From: HKCCE3408 sp038530555
GTDB lineage: Bacteria > Pseudomonadota > Alphaproteobacteria > Rhodobacterales > Rhodobacteraceae
Assembly: GCA_038530555.1 (NCBI GenBank)
Contig: JBCBCN010000001.1
Coordinates: forward strand, 124,001-188,000
Direction of reading: 5' to 3'
DNA: 64,000 nt
Shown here: positions 24,623 to 32,339 of the stretch, one piece after another
Layout: each line of letters opens with the position of its first letter
How positions within the stretch are numbered: the first letter of the stretch is position 1
Translations under genes and position numbers: made by a program
Notes under the pieces: model-generated
Seen by the model: only the letters and a program-made list of their open reading frames with translations
What the model was told of the DNA's origin: nothing
The model's database searches: none

Positions 24623-25597
24623 ATGGCCGATACCTCACCACTCACCGCATTTGTTGCACCCCTAGACGCCCGAGTTTTGACCCTTTTGACCGAGAGCCGC
24701 CTTAACCTTGCCACCCCTGCGCGCGTGCCGCGTCTGCTGCGCGAGACGCTGGCCGACATCGCACGCCAACCCGGGGCGGCGGTTTGGGCAATGGCGCCCG
24801 CATGGGTCGCGCTCGGTTTTGCCCACTGGCTTTTCCGCGGCTTTGAGGAGGGCCGCGATGTGCCGGTCTTTGGGCGATACTTAAGCCTCTACGAAGAGCA
24901 ATTTGTATTTGTGCTGGGGCTTTATGTGGTGGCGACGATCCTCGCCGTTGGTCTGATCGCGACGCGTTGGCAGCCCTTGGTTCTCGGCACAGAACCACGC
25001 CTCGGTTTGAGCCCGATCTTGCGATACGGAGCCGAATGGATCTGGCGGTCTATCGTGCTGGGCTTGCCGCTGACGTTGATCACTTTGACACCCCTGATCA
25101 TCGCGGAACGGGTCTTTCAAAATGGTTTTTTTGTACAGGCTGAAATGGCACTGGCGGCGCTGCTCAGGGACCTAGACGTCCCCTTTCCAAGGTCAGGTGA
25201 ACTTACGGCGACCGTCTCGCTTGGCGTGATCTCTTCCGTCGGCGTGGTGCCGTTTCTCTATTTATGGCTGCGCTTGGCGCTTGGGCTTCCGGCCTATGTC
25301 GCAACGGGCACACCCCTGTTGCTCAAGGCATCATGGCAACGGTCGAGGGGATTTTCCCGCGCGCTCTGGCGGGCCGCTCTGGCGGGAACAGCGCTGTGGC
25401 TCGCGATCAAAGTCATCGCATGGTCGCTGAGCATCGTTGCGTCCATCGGTTATGGCGCGCCCGACGAGGCCGCTTGGATGTTTGCCGCCCGCGTCGCCGT
25501 CCCGCCGATCAACACCGCGCTCATCCAACTGATCGCAGCCGGCCTCCTGGCGCGGGTCTACTTGGCGACGGAGCCTGATCCGGCGGAGGTGTTTTGA
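24623..25597 (+). CDS. Membrane protein of a tandem paralogous trio (member 1)
   Basis: A 324-residue membrane protein with about six hydrophobic segments. The N-terminal motif VPRLLRETLADIARQPGAA, the mid-protein LRYGAEWIWRS and the C-terminal block LPAYVATGTPLLLKASWQ...RALWRAALAGTALWL...WMFAARVAVPP...LLARVYLATEPDPAEVF recur in member 2. The first ~33 residues are not shared; a GTG near 24724 (VPRLL) is an alternative start. No transporter or enzyme signature recognised. Adjacent to member 2 with only two bases between stop and next ATG. Confidence 0.72.
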   Translation: MADTSPLTAFVAPLDARVLTLLTESRLNLATPARVPRLLRETLADIARQPGAAVWAMAPAWVALGFAHWLFRGFEEGRDVPVFGRYLSLYEEQFVFVLGLYVVATILAVGLIATRWQPLVLGTEPRLGLSPILRYGAEWIWRSIVLGLPLTLITLTPLIIAERVFQNGFFVQAEMALAALLRDLDVPFPRSGELTATVSLGVISSVGVVPFLYLWLRLALGLPAYVATGTPLLLKASWQRSRGFSRALWRAALAGTALWLAIKVIAWSLSIVASIGYGAPDEAAWMFAARVAVPPINTALIQLIAAGLLARVYLATEPDPAEVF

Positions 25598-25599
25598 GA

Positions 25600-26484
25600 A
25601 TGCACGCCAGATACCCCAGGCTTTTGCGCGCCACCCTCGGTGACATTTGGCGCGCGCCGGGCGCGGCCCGTCTCGCGATGCTGCCCGCGTTTGTGCTGTT
25701 GAGCCTGTCGCACGCTTATTACCGGTCAGTGCGTGAAAATTGGGTGGGCGGGTTGCTGGAAGGCTTCTTCGTGCATGAGGATCGCAACATCGTCCTCGCG
25801 CTGGGGCTTTGGCCCCTTTGCTTGTGCATGGCGGTTGGGTGGATCGCAGTGATCTGGCAGCAGCATGTTCTAGGCGCGGTGCCAGCGGGCCGCCCGCGCC
25901 CAGCCCGTGTGCTGCGCTACGGGGCAGAATGGGCCTGGCGTAGTGCCCTCATGGGGGCCTTTGTGCTGGCCTGGCTGCATGCGCTATCGCGCTCTGACAT
26001 TGGCCAGATAGCGATGTTCGTTACGGCCGAGCATTTCTTATTGGGTCAACTCTTCCAACACGACGTCGCAATGAACCGTATTTTCGAGATGACCATGATA
26101 ATCTCGAGCGGGATGAACGTCATTATTATTTTGCCGATTTTGCTCTACTTCTGGCTGCGCATGGCGCTTGGCCTGCCGAGCTATGTCGCCGAGGGCAAAC
26201 CGCTTTCGCTTGCAGCGTCTTGGCGGCGCACACGCGGGATGTCCCGGGCGCTGTGGCGCGCGGCCTTCGCTGGAACGGCGCTGTGGCTGGTGATCAAGGC
26301 ACTGACTTGGGGGCTGAGCACGGTTGCCTCATTCGGCATGTCGCCTGGTTTGGATGTAAATTGGATGTTCGCCGCCCGCGTCGCCGTCCCGCCACTCAGC
26401 ACAATCTTGATCCAATTGATCGTAGCGGGGCTCTTGGCCCAGGTCTATCTTGCGACGGAACCGGATCCGGCGGAGCTTTTCTAA
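25600..26484 (+). CDS. Membrane protein of a tandem paralogous trio (member 2)
   Basis: A 294-residue membrane protein. ATG 25600 is preferred over the in-frame TTG 25594 because GGAGGT at 25585-25590 sits nine bases before it. It aligns with member 1 along its length: YPRLLRATLGDIWRAPGAAR, LRYGAEWAWRS, LPSYVAEGKPLSLAASW, RALWRAAFAGTALWLVIKAL, WMFAARVAVPPLSTILIQL and the ending LATEPDPAELF. Near-identity of the last ~100 residues contrasts with a divergent middle. Function unknown. Confidence 0.74.
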   Translation: MHARYPRLLRATLGDIWRAPGAARLAMLPAFVLLSLSHAYYRSVRENWVGGLLEGFFVHEDRNIVLALGLWPLCLCMAVGWIAVIWQQHVLGAVPAGRPRPARVLRYGAEWAWRSALMGAFVLAWLHALSRSDIGQIAMFVTAEHFLLGQLFQHDVAMNRIFEMTMIISSGMNVIIILPILLYFWLRMALGLPSYVAEGKPLSLAASWRRTRGMSRALWRAAFAGTALWLVIKALTWGLSTVASFGMSPGLDVNWMFAARVAVPPLSTILIQLIVAGLLAQVYLATEPDPAELF

Positions 26485-26486
26485 GC

Positions 26487-27377
26487 ATGTTAAACCCGCA
26501 AACCCCAACGATTTTCCGCGCCGCCATGGCCGATGTCTGGCGCCACAAACGCGCGGCCTTCGGCCTTGTGATCTGGCTCTTTGTGATCCTGGTGGCGGTT
26601 GAGCGGCGCTATCTGCAAGCCGTGGAGCGTATGATTTTCGACGTCTCGGTGCCCTATCCTTACGTACTGGAATGGGCGGTGACGCTGATGGGCCTGGCGC
26701 TCGTGCCCTTGATCGCATTGCCTTGGCACTGGTTGATCCTGTGCGAGGCCAATGGCGCGCCGTCCTGGCAAGAGGCGCCGGGCAAGCTCAAACGCCTGGC
26801 GCTTTATCTGCTCCATTGGGTCATCTACGGCCTGCTGATCACCCTAGCGGTGGTCCTTCCGCTGGTGCTGATCGGTGGGTTGTTGTTTTTGCTCGGCGGA
26901 GACCCTTTGTTGGATCTCGTGTTGCTCGGGCCGTTCAATTCGGGGCCGGGCGCGGGCCTTTTGGCCCTAGTGCTGTGGCTTCCGCAAATCATCGCCTATG
27001 GCCTGGCAATCGCGATCTTCAGCTATCTGTACTTTCGCGCTGCGATGGGCTTGCCGCATATCGCGGTCACGGGCACTGCCCTGCCGATGCGCCAGAGCTG
27101 GCAGTGGACAGCGCCACTGCACCGCGCTTTGCTGCGCACTGCTCTGGCTGTGACGGCGGTGACTTTGCTTTTGACCCTAGGGCCCATGTGGCTCGACCTG
27201 GTGCGCCCGGTTGATTTCGAGACCCCGCGCAGCGACCGGCAATTGGTTCTCGTCGCTGCCGCGCGGATCGCCTCTGAGATCGCCTTGATCCTCGGGGGTG
27301 CAGCGGTTTTGAGCCGTGTTTATGCGGTGAGCGCGCCGGAGCAAAAGCCGCCGGTTCAGGACCCAAAGCAGACCTGA
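26487..27377 (+). CDS. Membrane protein of a tandem paralogous trio (member 3, divergent)
   Basis: A 296-residue membrane protein starting two bases after member 2. The frame is open upstream inside member 2, but MLNPQTPTIFRAAMADVWRHKRAA at 26487 matches the N-termini of its relatives (x-P-x-LLRATLGDIWRAPGAA). Further shared positions: YFRAAMGLPHIAVTGTALPMRQSWQ, HRALLRTALAVTA, VAAARIASEIALILGGAAVLSRVYAV. The C-terminus is unrelated and Pro/Gln-rich. Five to six helices. Function unknown. Confidence 0.72.
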   Translation: MLNPQTPTIFRAAMADVWRHKRAAFGLVIWLFVILVAVERRYLQAVERMIFDVSVPYPYVLEWAVTLMGLALVPLIALPWHWLILCEANGAPSWQEAPGKLKRLALYLLHWVIYGLLITLAVVLPLVLIGGLLFLLGGDPLLDLVLLGPFNSGPGAGLLALVLWLPQIIAYGLAIAIFSYLYFRAAMGLPHIAVTGTALPMRQSWQWTAPLHRALLRTALAVTAVTLLLTLGPMWLDLVRPVDFETPRSDRQLVLVAAARIASEIALILGGAAVLSRVYAVSAPEQKPPVQDPKQT

Positions 27378-27419
27378 ACGCCACGTCATTGCTCAGCATG
27401 GCGCAAACAGACTATTTGC

Positions 27420-28307
27420 GTGTCGCCCAAGGACTTGCCGGGCCCCGGTTTCTTTGGCAAACGCGCCCGACGGAGCGGCACTTGGCCTTGGGGAGGGACG
27501 AAGATCGAGCAGCATCAAAATAGCGGACTACTGCGCTCGGGCCTTTGGCTTGGGTTTTTTGCGATCATCCTGCTGTCCTGGGTGTTCCTTTACATGATGG
27601 CCATTGGCATGGGGCTCGACGTGATCGGGCGGCCCAATGAGATGGCCCAGCGCATGGCGATGATGGACCCGCGCATGGACATGGATATGCCCATGGCGCG
27701 CTTTGGCCCGCTCTTGTCGATGTGGGCGATCATGATGGCCGCGATGATGCTGCCTACGATGGTGCCGACGCTGAGGACCTACGAAGACCTGATCGTATCG
27801 GCGGACGGCACGCGGGCCGGATGGCTTGGCGTTGTCGTGGGGTATTTCGTCGCTTGGGTTGGCTTTGCTGCGCTGATCACGGGGGTGCAGCTTGCGTTGC
27901 TGTTCGGTGGCGTGATCGACATGCTGGGCATTCCGAACTCGGCGCTTTTTGCCGCCGGTCTATTGATCGTCGTGGGCATCTATCAATTCACCCGCGCCAA
28001 AGAGATCTGCCACGGCGTCTGCCACACACCTATGAGCTATTTCCTGGGGCACTGGCATCCCGGCTTTCTCGGCGGGGCGCGGATGGGCTTTGGTCTTGGC
28101 GCGTTCTGTGTCGGCTGCTGCTGGGGCTTTATGGCCCTGGGCTTTGTCGGCGGCGTCATGAGCCTGTTGTGGATGGGCCTCGCGACGCTCTTTATGGTGC
28201 TGGAGAAACTGCCGCAGATCGGCCAGGTCTTGACCAAACCGATGGGCGCGATCCTGATCGCTGCCGGTCTATATGTGGGAGGTGCGGCCCTGTTTGGGGC
28301 GGCCTGA
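27420..28307 (+). CDS. DUF2182 integral membrane protein
   Basis: About 295 residues from GTG 27420, with six or so helices and the DUF2182 features: a Met-rich segment (MAMMDPRMDMDMPMARFG), MWAIMMAAMMLPTMVPTLRTY, FTRAKEICHGVCHTPMSYF (Cys/His pair) and GLGAFCVGCCWGFMALGF. Met, Cys and His abundance suggests metal handling, copper being the usual guess, but this is unproven. The first ~28 residues look non-coding-like; GGGAGGG at 27491-27497 sits 6-7 bases before an in-frame ATC (27504), so the true start is uncertain. Followed 17 bases later by its usual genomic partner, a DUF1326 protein. Confidence 0.82.
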   Translation: MSPKDLPGPGFFGKRARRSGTWPWGGTKIEQHQNSGLLRSGLWLGFFAIILLSWVFLYMMAIGMGLDVIGRPNEMAQRMAMMDPRMDMDMPMARFGPLLSMWAIMMAAMMLPTMVPTLRTYEDLIVSADGTRAGWLGVVVGYFVAWVGFAALITGVQLALLFGGVIDMLGIPNSALFAAGLLIVVGIYQFTRAKEICHGVCHTPMSYFLGHWHPGFLGGARMGFGLGAFCVGCCWGFMALGFVGGVMSLLWMGLATLFMVLEKLPQIGQVLTKPMGAILIAAGLYVGGAALFGAA

Positions 28308-28324
28308 GATGGGAGGAGAACGGG

Positions 28325-29032
28325 ATGGCTGTGAAAAGACGCCCCGACGCGGACCGCCTGCCGGTCAGCCAGCGCATCGATCAGCGCATGGACAATCCGC
28401 GCCGTCGCCGCGCGAGTCCGAAGAACTGGGCCATTAAGGGCGAGCTTTTTCTCAATTGCTCCTGCACGGTCTTTTGCCCCTGCGTGGTTTCACTGGGCAA
28501 GCACCCGCCAACCGAAGGCGAGTGCAAGGCCTGGATGGCCATCGCCATCGATGAAGGGCATTTCGAAGGCGAGGATCTGTCGGGCCTGAATGTGGGTCTG
28601 ATGGTCGATATTCCGGGCCGCATGGCCGAGGGCGGCTGGCAGGTCGCGGCCTATGTCGATGAGCGCGCGAGTGGGAAGGCTTATCAGGGCCTGCTTGAAA
28701 TCTTCTCGGGCACGGCGGGCGGCACGACGGGTCTGTTCACGATGCTGGTCTCCGACATCATCGGAGCCGAGCGCGAGAAGGTAGAGATCGTGCGCGAGGG
28801 CCGCAAGCGCGGGCTTTATATCGGGCGCAAGATCCAAGGTGAGATCGAGATGCTCGAGGGTGCCTCTGCCGATGAGCCCATCGTTATCTCCAACACCAAA
28901 TACTGGATGGGCCCGGACATCATCGCTGCGGTCGGCCTGAAATCCAAAGTGCGCGATTACGGCAAGGTCTGGGATTTCGGCGGCAAATCGGCCGAGATAT
29001 GTCCTATCGACTGGGGTGGGTCCGCGGGGTGA
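28325..29032 (+). CDS. DUF1326 protein with CxC-x3-CxC motif
   Basis: A 235-residue protein from ATG 28325 with a GGAGGAG-type ribosome site. After a basic, disordered ~35-residue N-terminus comes the DUF1326 domain: WAIKGELFLNCSCTVFCPCVVSLG with cysteines 45, 47, 51 and 53 as a likely metal or redox centre, then GLNVGLMVDIPGRMAEGGWQVAAYVDERAS, a β-rich core, and TKYWMGPDIIAAV. DUF1326 and DUF2182 genes commonly co-occur, so they probably act together. Biochemical role unknown. Its stop overlaps the next start as GTGA. Confidence 0.84.
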   Translation: MAVKRRPDADRLPVSQRIDQRMDNPRRRRASPKNWAIKGELFLNCSCTVFCPCVVSLGKHPPTEGECKAWMAIAIDEGHFEGEDLSGLNVGLMVDIPGRMAEGGWQVAAYVDERASGKAYQGLLEIFSGTAGGTTGLFTMLVSDIIGAEREKVEIVREGRKRGLYIGRKIQGEIEMLEGASADEPIVISNTKYWMGPDIIAAVGLKSKVRDYGKVWDFGGKSAEICPIDWGGSAG

Positions 29033-29556
29033 GCGCCCCGTTGATCGGGCCGGAGTATTGCCGGCTCATGGCGCGCTACAACACCTGGCAGAACCGCTCT
29101 CTTTACACGGCTGCTGCGGGTCTCAGCGAGGCGGACCGCCAAGCCGATCGCGGCGCGTTCTGGCATTCAATGCAAGGCACGCTGAGCCATCTGATGTGGG
29201 GCGATCTGACCTGGCTGAGCCGCTTTGATGGCGGCCCCGGCGCCCAAGGCTCGGGCAAGGCCAGTGACAGGGCCTATGATTGGGCGGCGCTGATGGCGGA
29301 GCGGCCCGATCTCGACGCGCGCATCATGGCCTGGGCCGAAGCTGTCCCGGGGGAGGATCTGACTGGCGATCTCACCTGGTATTCCGGCTTTCTCGGCCGC
29401 GACGTGAGCAAACCCAAGGGCCTCTGCGTCATCCAGTTCTTCAACCACCAGACACATCATCGCGGCCAAGTCCATGCCATGCTGACCGCCGCGGGGGCGC
29501 GGCCCGATGACACCGACCTTCCATTCATGCCGGAGGATCTCCCGCCATGGCCATAA
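29029..29556 (+). CDS. DinB-family protein
   Basis: A 175-residue four-helix-bundle protein of the DinB/YfiT-like family, starting at GTG 29029 that overlaps the DUF1326 stop. The metal triad is visible: H54 in GTLSHLMWGD and H140/H144 in FNHQTHHRGQVHAML. Early motif YCRLMARYNTWQNRSLY is typical. Members include metal-dependent thiol transferases and hydrolases; the substrate here is unknown. It overlaps the dmdA-like gene by 10 bases, so co-translation is likely. Confidence 0.88.
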   Translation: MSAPLIGPEYCRLMARYNTWQNRSLYTAAAGLSEADRQADRGAFWHSMQGTLSHLMWGDLTWLSRFDGGPGAQGSGKASDRAYDWAALMAERPDLDARIMAWAEAVPGEDLTGDLTWYSGFLGRDVSKPKGLCVIQFFNHQTHHRGQVHAMLTAAGARPDDTDLPFMPEDLPPWP

Positions 29557-30653
29557 TCACACCGACGCCGCGCCTGCGCCGCACACCGTTCTCCGAAGGC
29601 GTCGAGGCGGCGGGCGTCAAGGGCTACACCGTCTACAACCACATGCTGCTTCCGACGATCTTCCGCTCACCCGAGGAGGATTATCGCCACCTCAAAAGCG
29701 CGGTCCAGGTCTGGGACGTGGCCGTGGAGCGCCAGGTCGAGTTGCGCGGCCCCGATGCGCAAAGGCTGATGCAGATGCTTACCCCGCGCGACCTGCGTGG
29801 GATGATGCCGGGCCAGTGCTTTTATCTGCCGATGGTCGATGAGACCGGCGGGATGCTCAACGATCCGGTGGGTCTGAAGCTGGCCGAGGACCGCTATTGG
29901 ATCTCCATCGCCGATAGCGATCTGCTGCTTTGGGTCAAGGGGATCGCCTATGGCTACCGGCTCGATGTGCTCGTTGATGAGCCCGATGTCTCGCCGCTCG
30001 CGGTGCAGGGGCCCAAGGCCGATGAATTGATGGCGCGGGTCTTCGGGGACGCGATCCGAGACATTCGCTTTTTCCGCTTTGGACAATTTGAGTTCCAGGG
30101 CAAATCCTTCAACATCGCGCGCTCGGGCTATTCCAAGCAGGGCGGGTTTGAGATTTATGTCGAGGGCTGGCAGAACGGGATGCCGCTTTGGAATGCGTTG
30201 ATGGAGGCGGGCAAAGACCTCGATGTGCATGCAGGCTGTCCCTCGACGATTGAGCGGATCGAGGGCGGATTGCTCAGCTATGGCAGTGATATGACCCGCG
30301 ACAACACCCCCCATGAATGCGGGCTCGGCCGGTTCTGCGACACGATGATGGCCATCGGCTGTGTGGGGCGCGACGCGCTGCTGCGCGTGGCCAAGGATGG
30401 CCCGGTCAAACAGATCCGCGCCATCGCAATCGAAGGCAAAAAGGTGCCGAACTGCGACCGGCCTTGGCCGATCATGGCGGGCCAGTCTCAAGTGGGGCAG
30501 GTGACCTCAGCCGCCTGGTCGCCGGATTTCGAGACCAATGTGGCCATCGGCATGGTGCGTATGACCCATTGGGAGCCGTTCACCGATGTCGACGTGCTCT
30601 TGCCCGGCGGCGATGTGCGCCCGGCGGTGGTTTACGGTGTCTTTTGGGCCTGA
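29547..30653 (+). CDS. dmdA: Dimethylsulfoniopropionate demethylase (DmdA-like, GcvT fold)
   Basis: A 368-residue GcvT-fold protein. The N-terminus RRTPFSEGVEAAGVKGYTVYNHMLLP and the segments AVQVWDVAVERQVELRGPDA, DVSPLAVQGPKADELMARVFGDAIRDIRFFRF, SKQGGFEIYVEG, MPLWNAL and IERIEGGLLSYGSDMTRDNTP match roseobacter DmdA as I know it, rather than glycine cleavage GcvT. It would move a methyl from DMSP to tetrahydrofolate, giving methylmercaptopropionate. The acuI gene two genes downstream supports the call. A related aminomethyltransferase is the alternative. Confidence 0.8.
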   Translation: MAIITPTPRLRRTPFSEGVEAAGVKGYTVYNHMLLPTIFRSPEEDYRHLKSAVQVWDVAVERQVELRGPDAQRLMQMLTPRDLRGMMPGQCFYLPMVDETGGMLNDPVGLKLAEDRYWISIADSDLLLWVKGIAYGYRLDVLVDEPDVSPLAVQGPKADELMARVFGDAIRDIRFFRFGQFEFQGKSFNIARSGYSKQGGFEIYVEGWQNGMPLWNALMEAGKDLDVHAGCPSTIERIEGGLLSYGSDMTRDNTPHECGLGRFCDTMMAIGCVGRDALLRVAKDGPVKQIRAIAIEGKKVPNCDRPWPIMAGQSQVGQVTSAAWSPDFETNVAIGMVRMTHWEPFTDVDVLLPGGDVRPAVVYGVFWA

Positions 30654-30658
30654 GCCGA

Positions 30659-31228
30659 ATGCGGTTTTGGCCGCTCATCGCGGCATTGATCGCGGTCGCG
30701 CACCCGGTGGCGGCACAATCGCCCGCGTGGGACCGACTGTCAGTAGATTTGAGGGCTTTGTCTGAGCGCTGCGACGGCACGCCGGTCGAGACACTCCAGG
30801 GCGAGGTGGTGTTTCGCGACGGCCGTGTCCTGGACCGCGATGGGGCCTGGGCGCAGGCCCTCGATATCGACGGGGACGGAGCGGACGATGTGCTTTTGCG
30901 CCCGCGCTTGCTGCGGTGTCGGGGATCTCAGAGCCTTCTGACGGGCCTGGGCCTCTGCGGGGCCAATTCCTGCCGTCACCGGCTCTATCTGACCGCGCGC
31001 GCAGCTGAGACGGTCGAGTACTTTGCCGTTGACGCGGTTTCTTCCGAGGCTCAGGACGGCGCGCCGCGCATGGTGGTCTGGCGCCAATCTGAGCTGTGCG
31101 AGGAGGCGCACGACCGGTCCACTTGCGCCCTCATCGGCCGTTTCGAAGACGAGGAGATCCGATTTGAGCCCGCGCCCGCGCCGATCCCCTTGCCCAGCCT
31201 GAGCCCGGCTGCTTTAGATCAACCCTGA
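30659..31228 (+). CDS. Secreted protein of unknown function between dmdA and acuI
   Basis: A 189-residue protein with signal peptide (WPLIAALIAVAHPVAA) cleaved before QSPAW. The mature part has eight cysteines (for example ERCDGTP, LLRCRG, LCGANSCRHR, LCEEAHDRSTC), and a segment ALDIDGDGADDVLLRP like calcium-binding D-x-D-x-D-G repeats. The C-terminus is Pro-rich. No family recognised. It begins six bases after dmdA and ends 33 bases before acuI, so it is probably co-transcribed with both. Confidence 0.7.
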   Translation: MRFWPLIAALIAVAHPVAAQSPAWDRLSVDLRALSERCDGTPVETLQGEVVFRDGRVLDRDGAWAQALDIDGDGADDVLLRPRLLRCRGSQSLLTGLGLCGANSCRHRLYLTARAAETVEYFAVDAVSSEAQDGAPRMVVWRQSELCEEAHDRSTCALIGRFEDEEIRFEPAPAPIPLPSLSPAALDQP

Positions 31229-31261
31229 CCCGAGACTGACCCGACCCCGAAAGGACATCCC

Positions 31262-32251
31262 ATGCGCGCATTACTGGTGCAAAAAGACGAAGACAGCGGC
31301 AAGACCAGCGCGGCGGTCGAAGAGATCTCGGAAGATCAATTGCCCGAGGGCGATGTCACGGTCGCGGTCGAATACTCGACGTTGAACTACAAAGACGGGC
31401 TTTGCATCGGGCCTGGCGGCGGTCTGGTGCGGGCCTATCCCCATGTGCCCGGGATCGATTTTGCGGGCAGTGTCGAGGCCTCAGACGATGCCCGTTACAA
31501 GCCTGGCGACAAAGTGGTGCTGACCGGCTGGCGCGTGGGTGAGGTGCATTGGGGCGGCTACGCCGAAAAGGCGCGGGTCAAGGCCGATTGGCTGGTCCCG
31601 CTTCCGGGCGGCATCGATACCCGCCAAGCCATGGCTGTAGGCACCGCGGGCTTCACCGCGATGCTGGCGGTGATGGCTTTGGAAAAGCACGGGCTCACAC
31701 CCGGTGAGCGAGAGGTCCTGGTGACAGGTGCCGCGGGCGGTGTGGGCTCGGTCGCCACCGCGATCCTGGCCAGTCTCGGACACAAGGTCGCCGGTGTGAC
31801 GGGCCGGCCCGAACAGGCCGATTACCTCACCTCTCTCGGGGCCAGCCGCATCGTGCCGCGTGAAGAGCTCAATGAGACGACCAAGCGTCCGCTGGAGAAA
31901 GAGACCTGGTCGGGCTGTGTCGATGCGGTGGGCGGTGCGATGCTCGCGCGTGTCTTGGGTCAAATCACCTATGGTGGCTCGGTCGCGGCGGTGGGGCTCG
32001 CGGGCGGGGCCGGCCTTCCGGCGACGGTCATCCCCTTCCTCTTACGCGGTGTGAACCTGCTGGGCATCGACAGCGTGATGCAGCCCTATGACAACCGGCT
32101 AGAGGCCTGGCAGCGGATCGCCAGCGATCTGCCGATGGATAAGCTTGAGGCGATGGTGCATCCGGCCGCGTTGTCCGATCTGCCGGAGCTTGGCGCCGCG
32201 ATCCTCAAGGGCGGCGTACGGGGCCGGGTCGTCGTTGACGTGAATGCCTGA
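31262..32251 (+). CDS. acuI: Acrylyl-CoA reductase (AcuI/YhdH, MDR family)
   Basis: A 329-residue zinc-independent medium-chain reductase. AcuI-type landmarks: STLNYKDGLCIG, VPGIDFAGSVEASDD, LTGWRVGEVHWGGYAEKARV, VGTAGFTAMLAVMALEKHGL, the NADPH-binding VTGAAGGVGSVATAILASLGHKVAGVTGR, and LLRGVNLLGIDSV. It reduces acryloyl-CoA to propionyl-CoA with NADPH, detoxifying the reactive intermediate of DMSP and acrylate catabolism. Linkage to the dmdA-like gene is the known roseobacter arrangement. Confidence 0.92.
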   Translation: MRALLVQKDEDSGKTSAAVEEISEDQLPEGDVTVAVEYSTLNYKDGLCIGPGGGLVRAYPHVPGIDFAGSVEASDDARYKPGDKVVLTGWRVGEVHWGGYAEKARVKADWLVPLPGGIDTRQAMAVGTAGFTAMLAVMALEKHGLTPGEREVLVTGAAGGVGSVATAILASLGHKVAGVTGRPEQADYLTSLGASRIVPREELNETTKRPLEKETWSGCVDAVGGAMLARVLGQITYGGSVAAVGLAGGAGLPATVIPFLLRGVNLLGIDSVMQPYDNRLEAWQRIASDLPMDKLEAMVHPAALSDLPELGAAILKGGVRGRVVVDVNA

Positions 32252-32339
32252 GCCAGAAAAGGCCACCGCACCTTGATCCCGGCTCTGTCGCCCTAGCTCT
32301 CTCCCGACAAGGAAAAGGGACGGGGACGAGGGGACGAGA

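Noticed and set aside
25594..25596. TTG start for membrane paralog 2 overlapping the previous stop as TTGA
   Set aside because: The ribosome site would be only three bases away, whereas ATG 25600 has ideal spacing.
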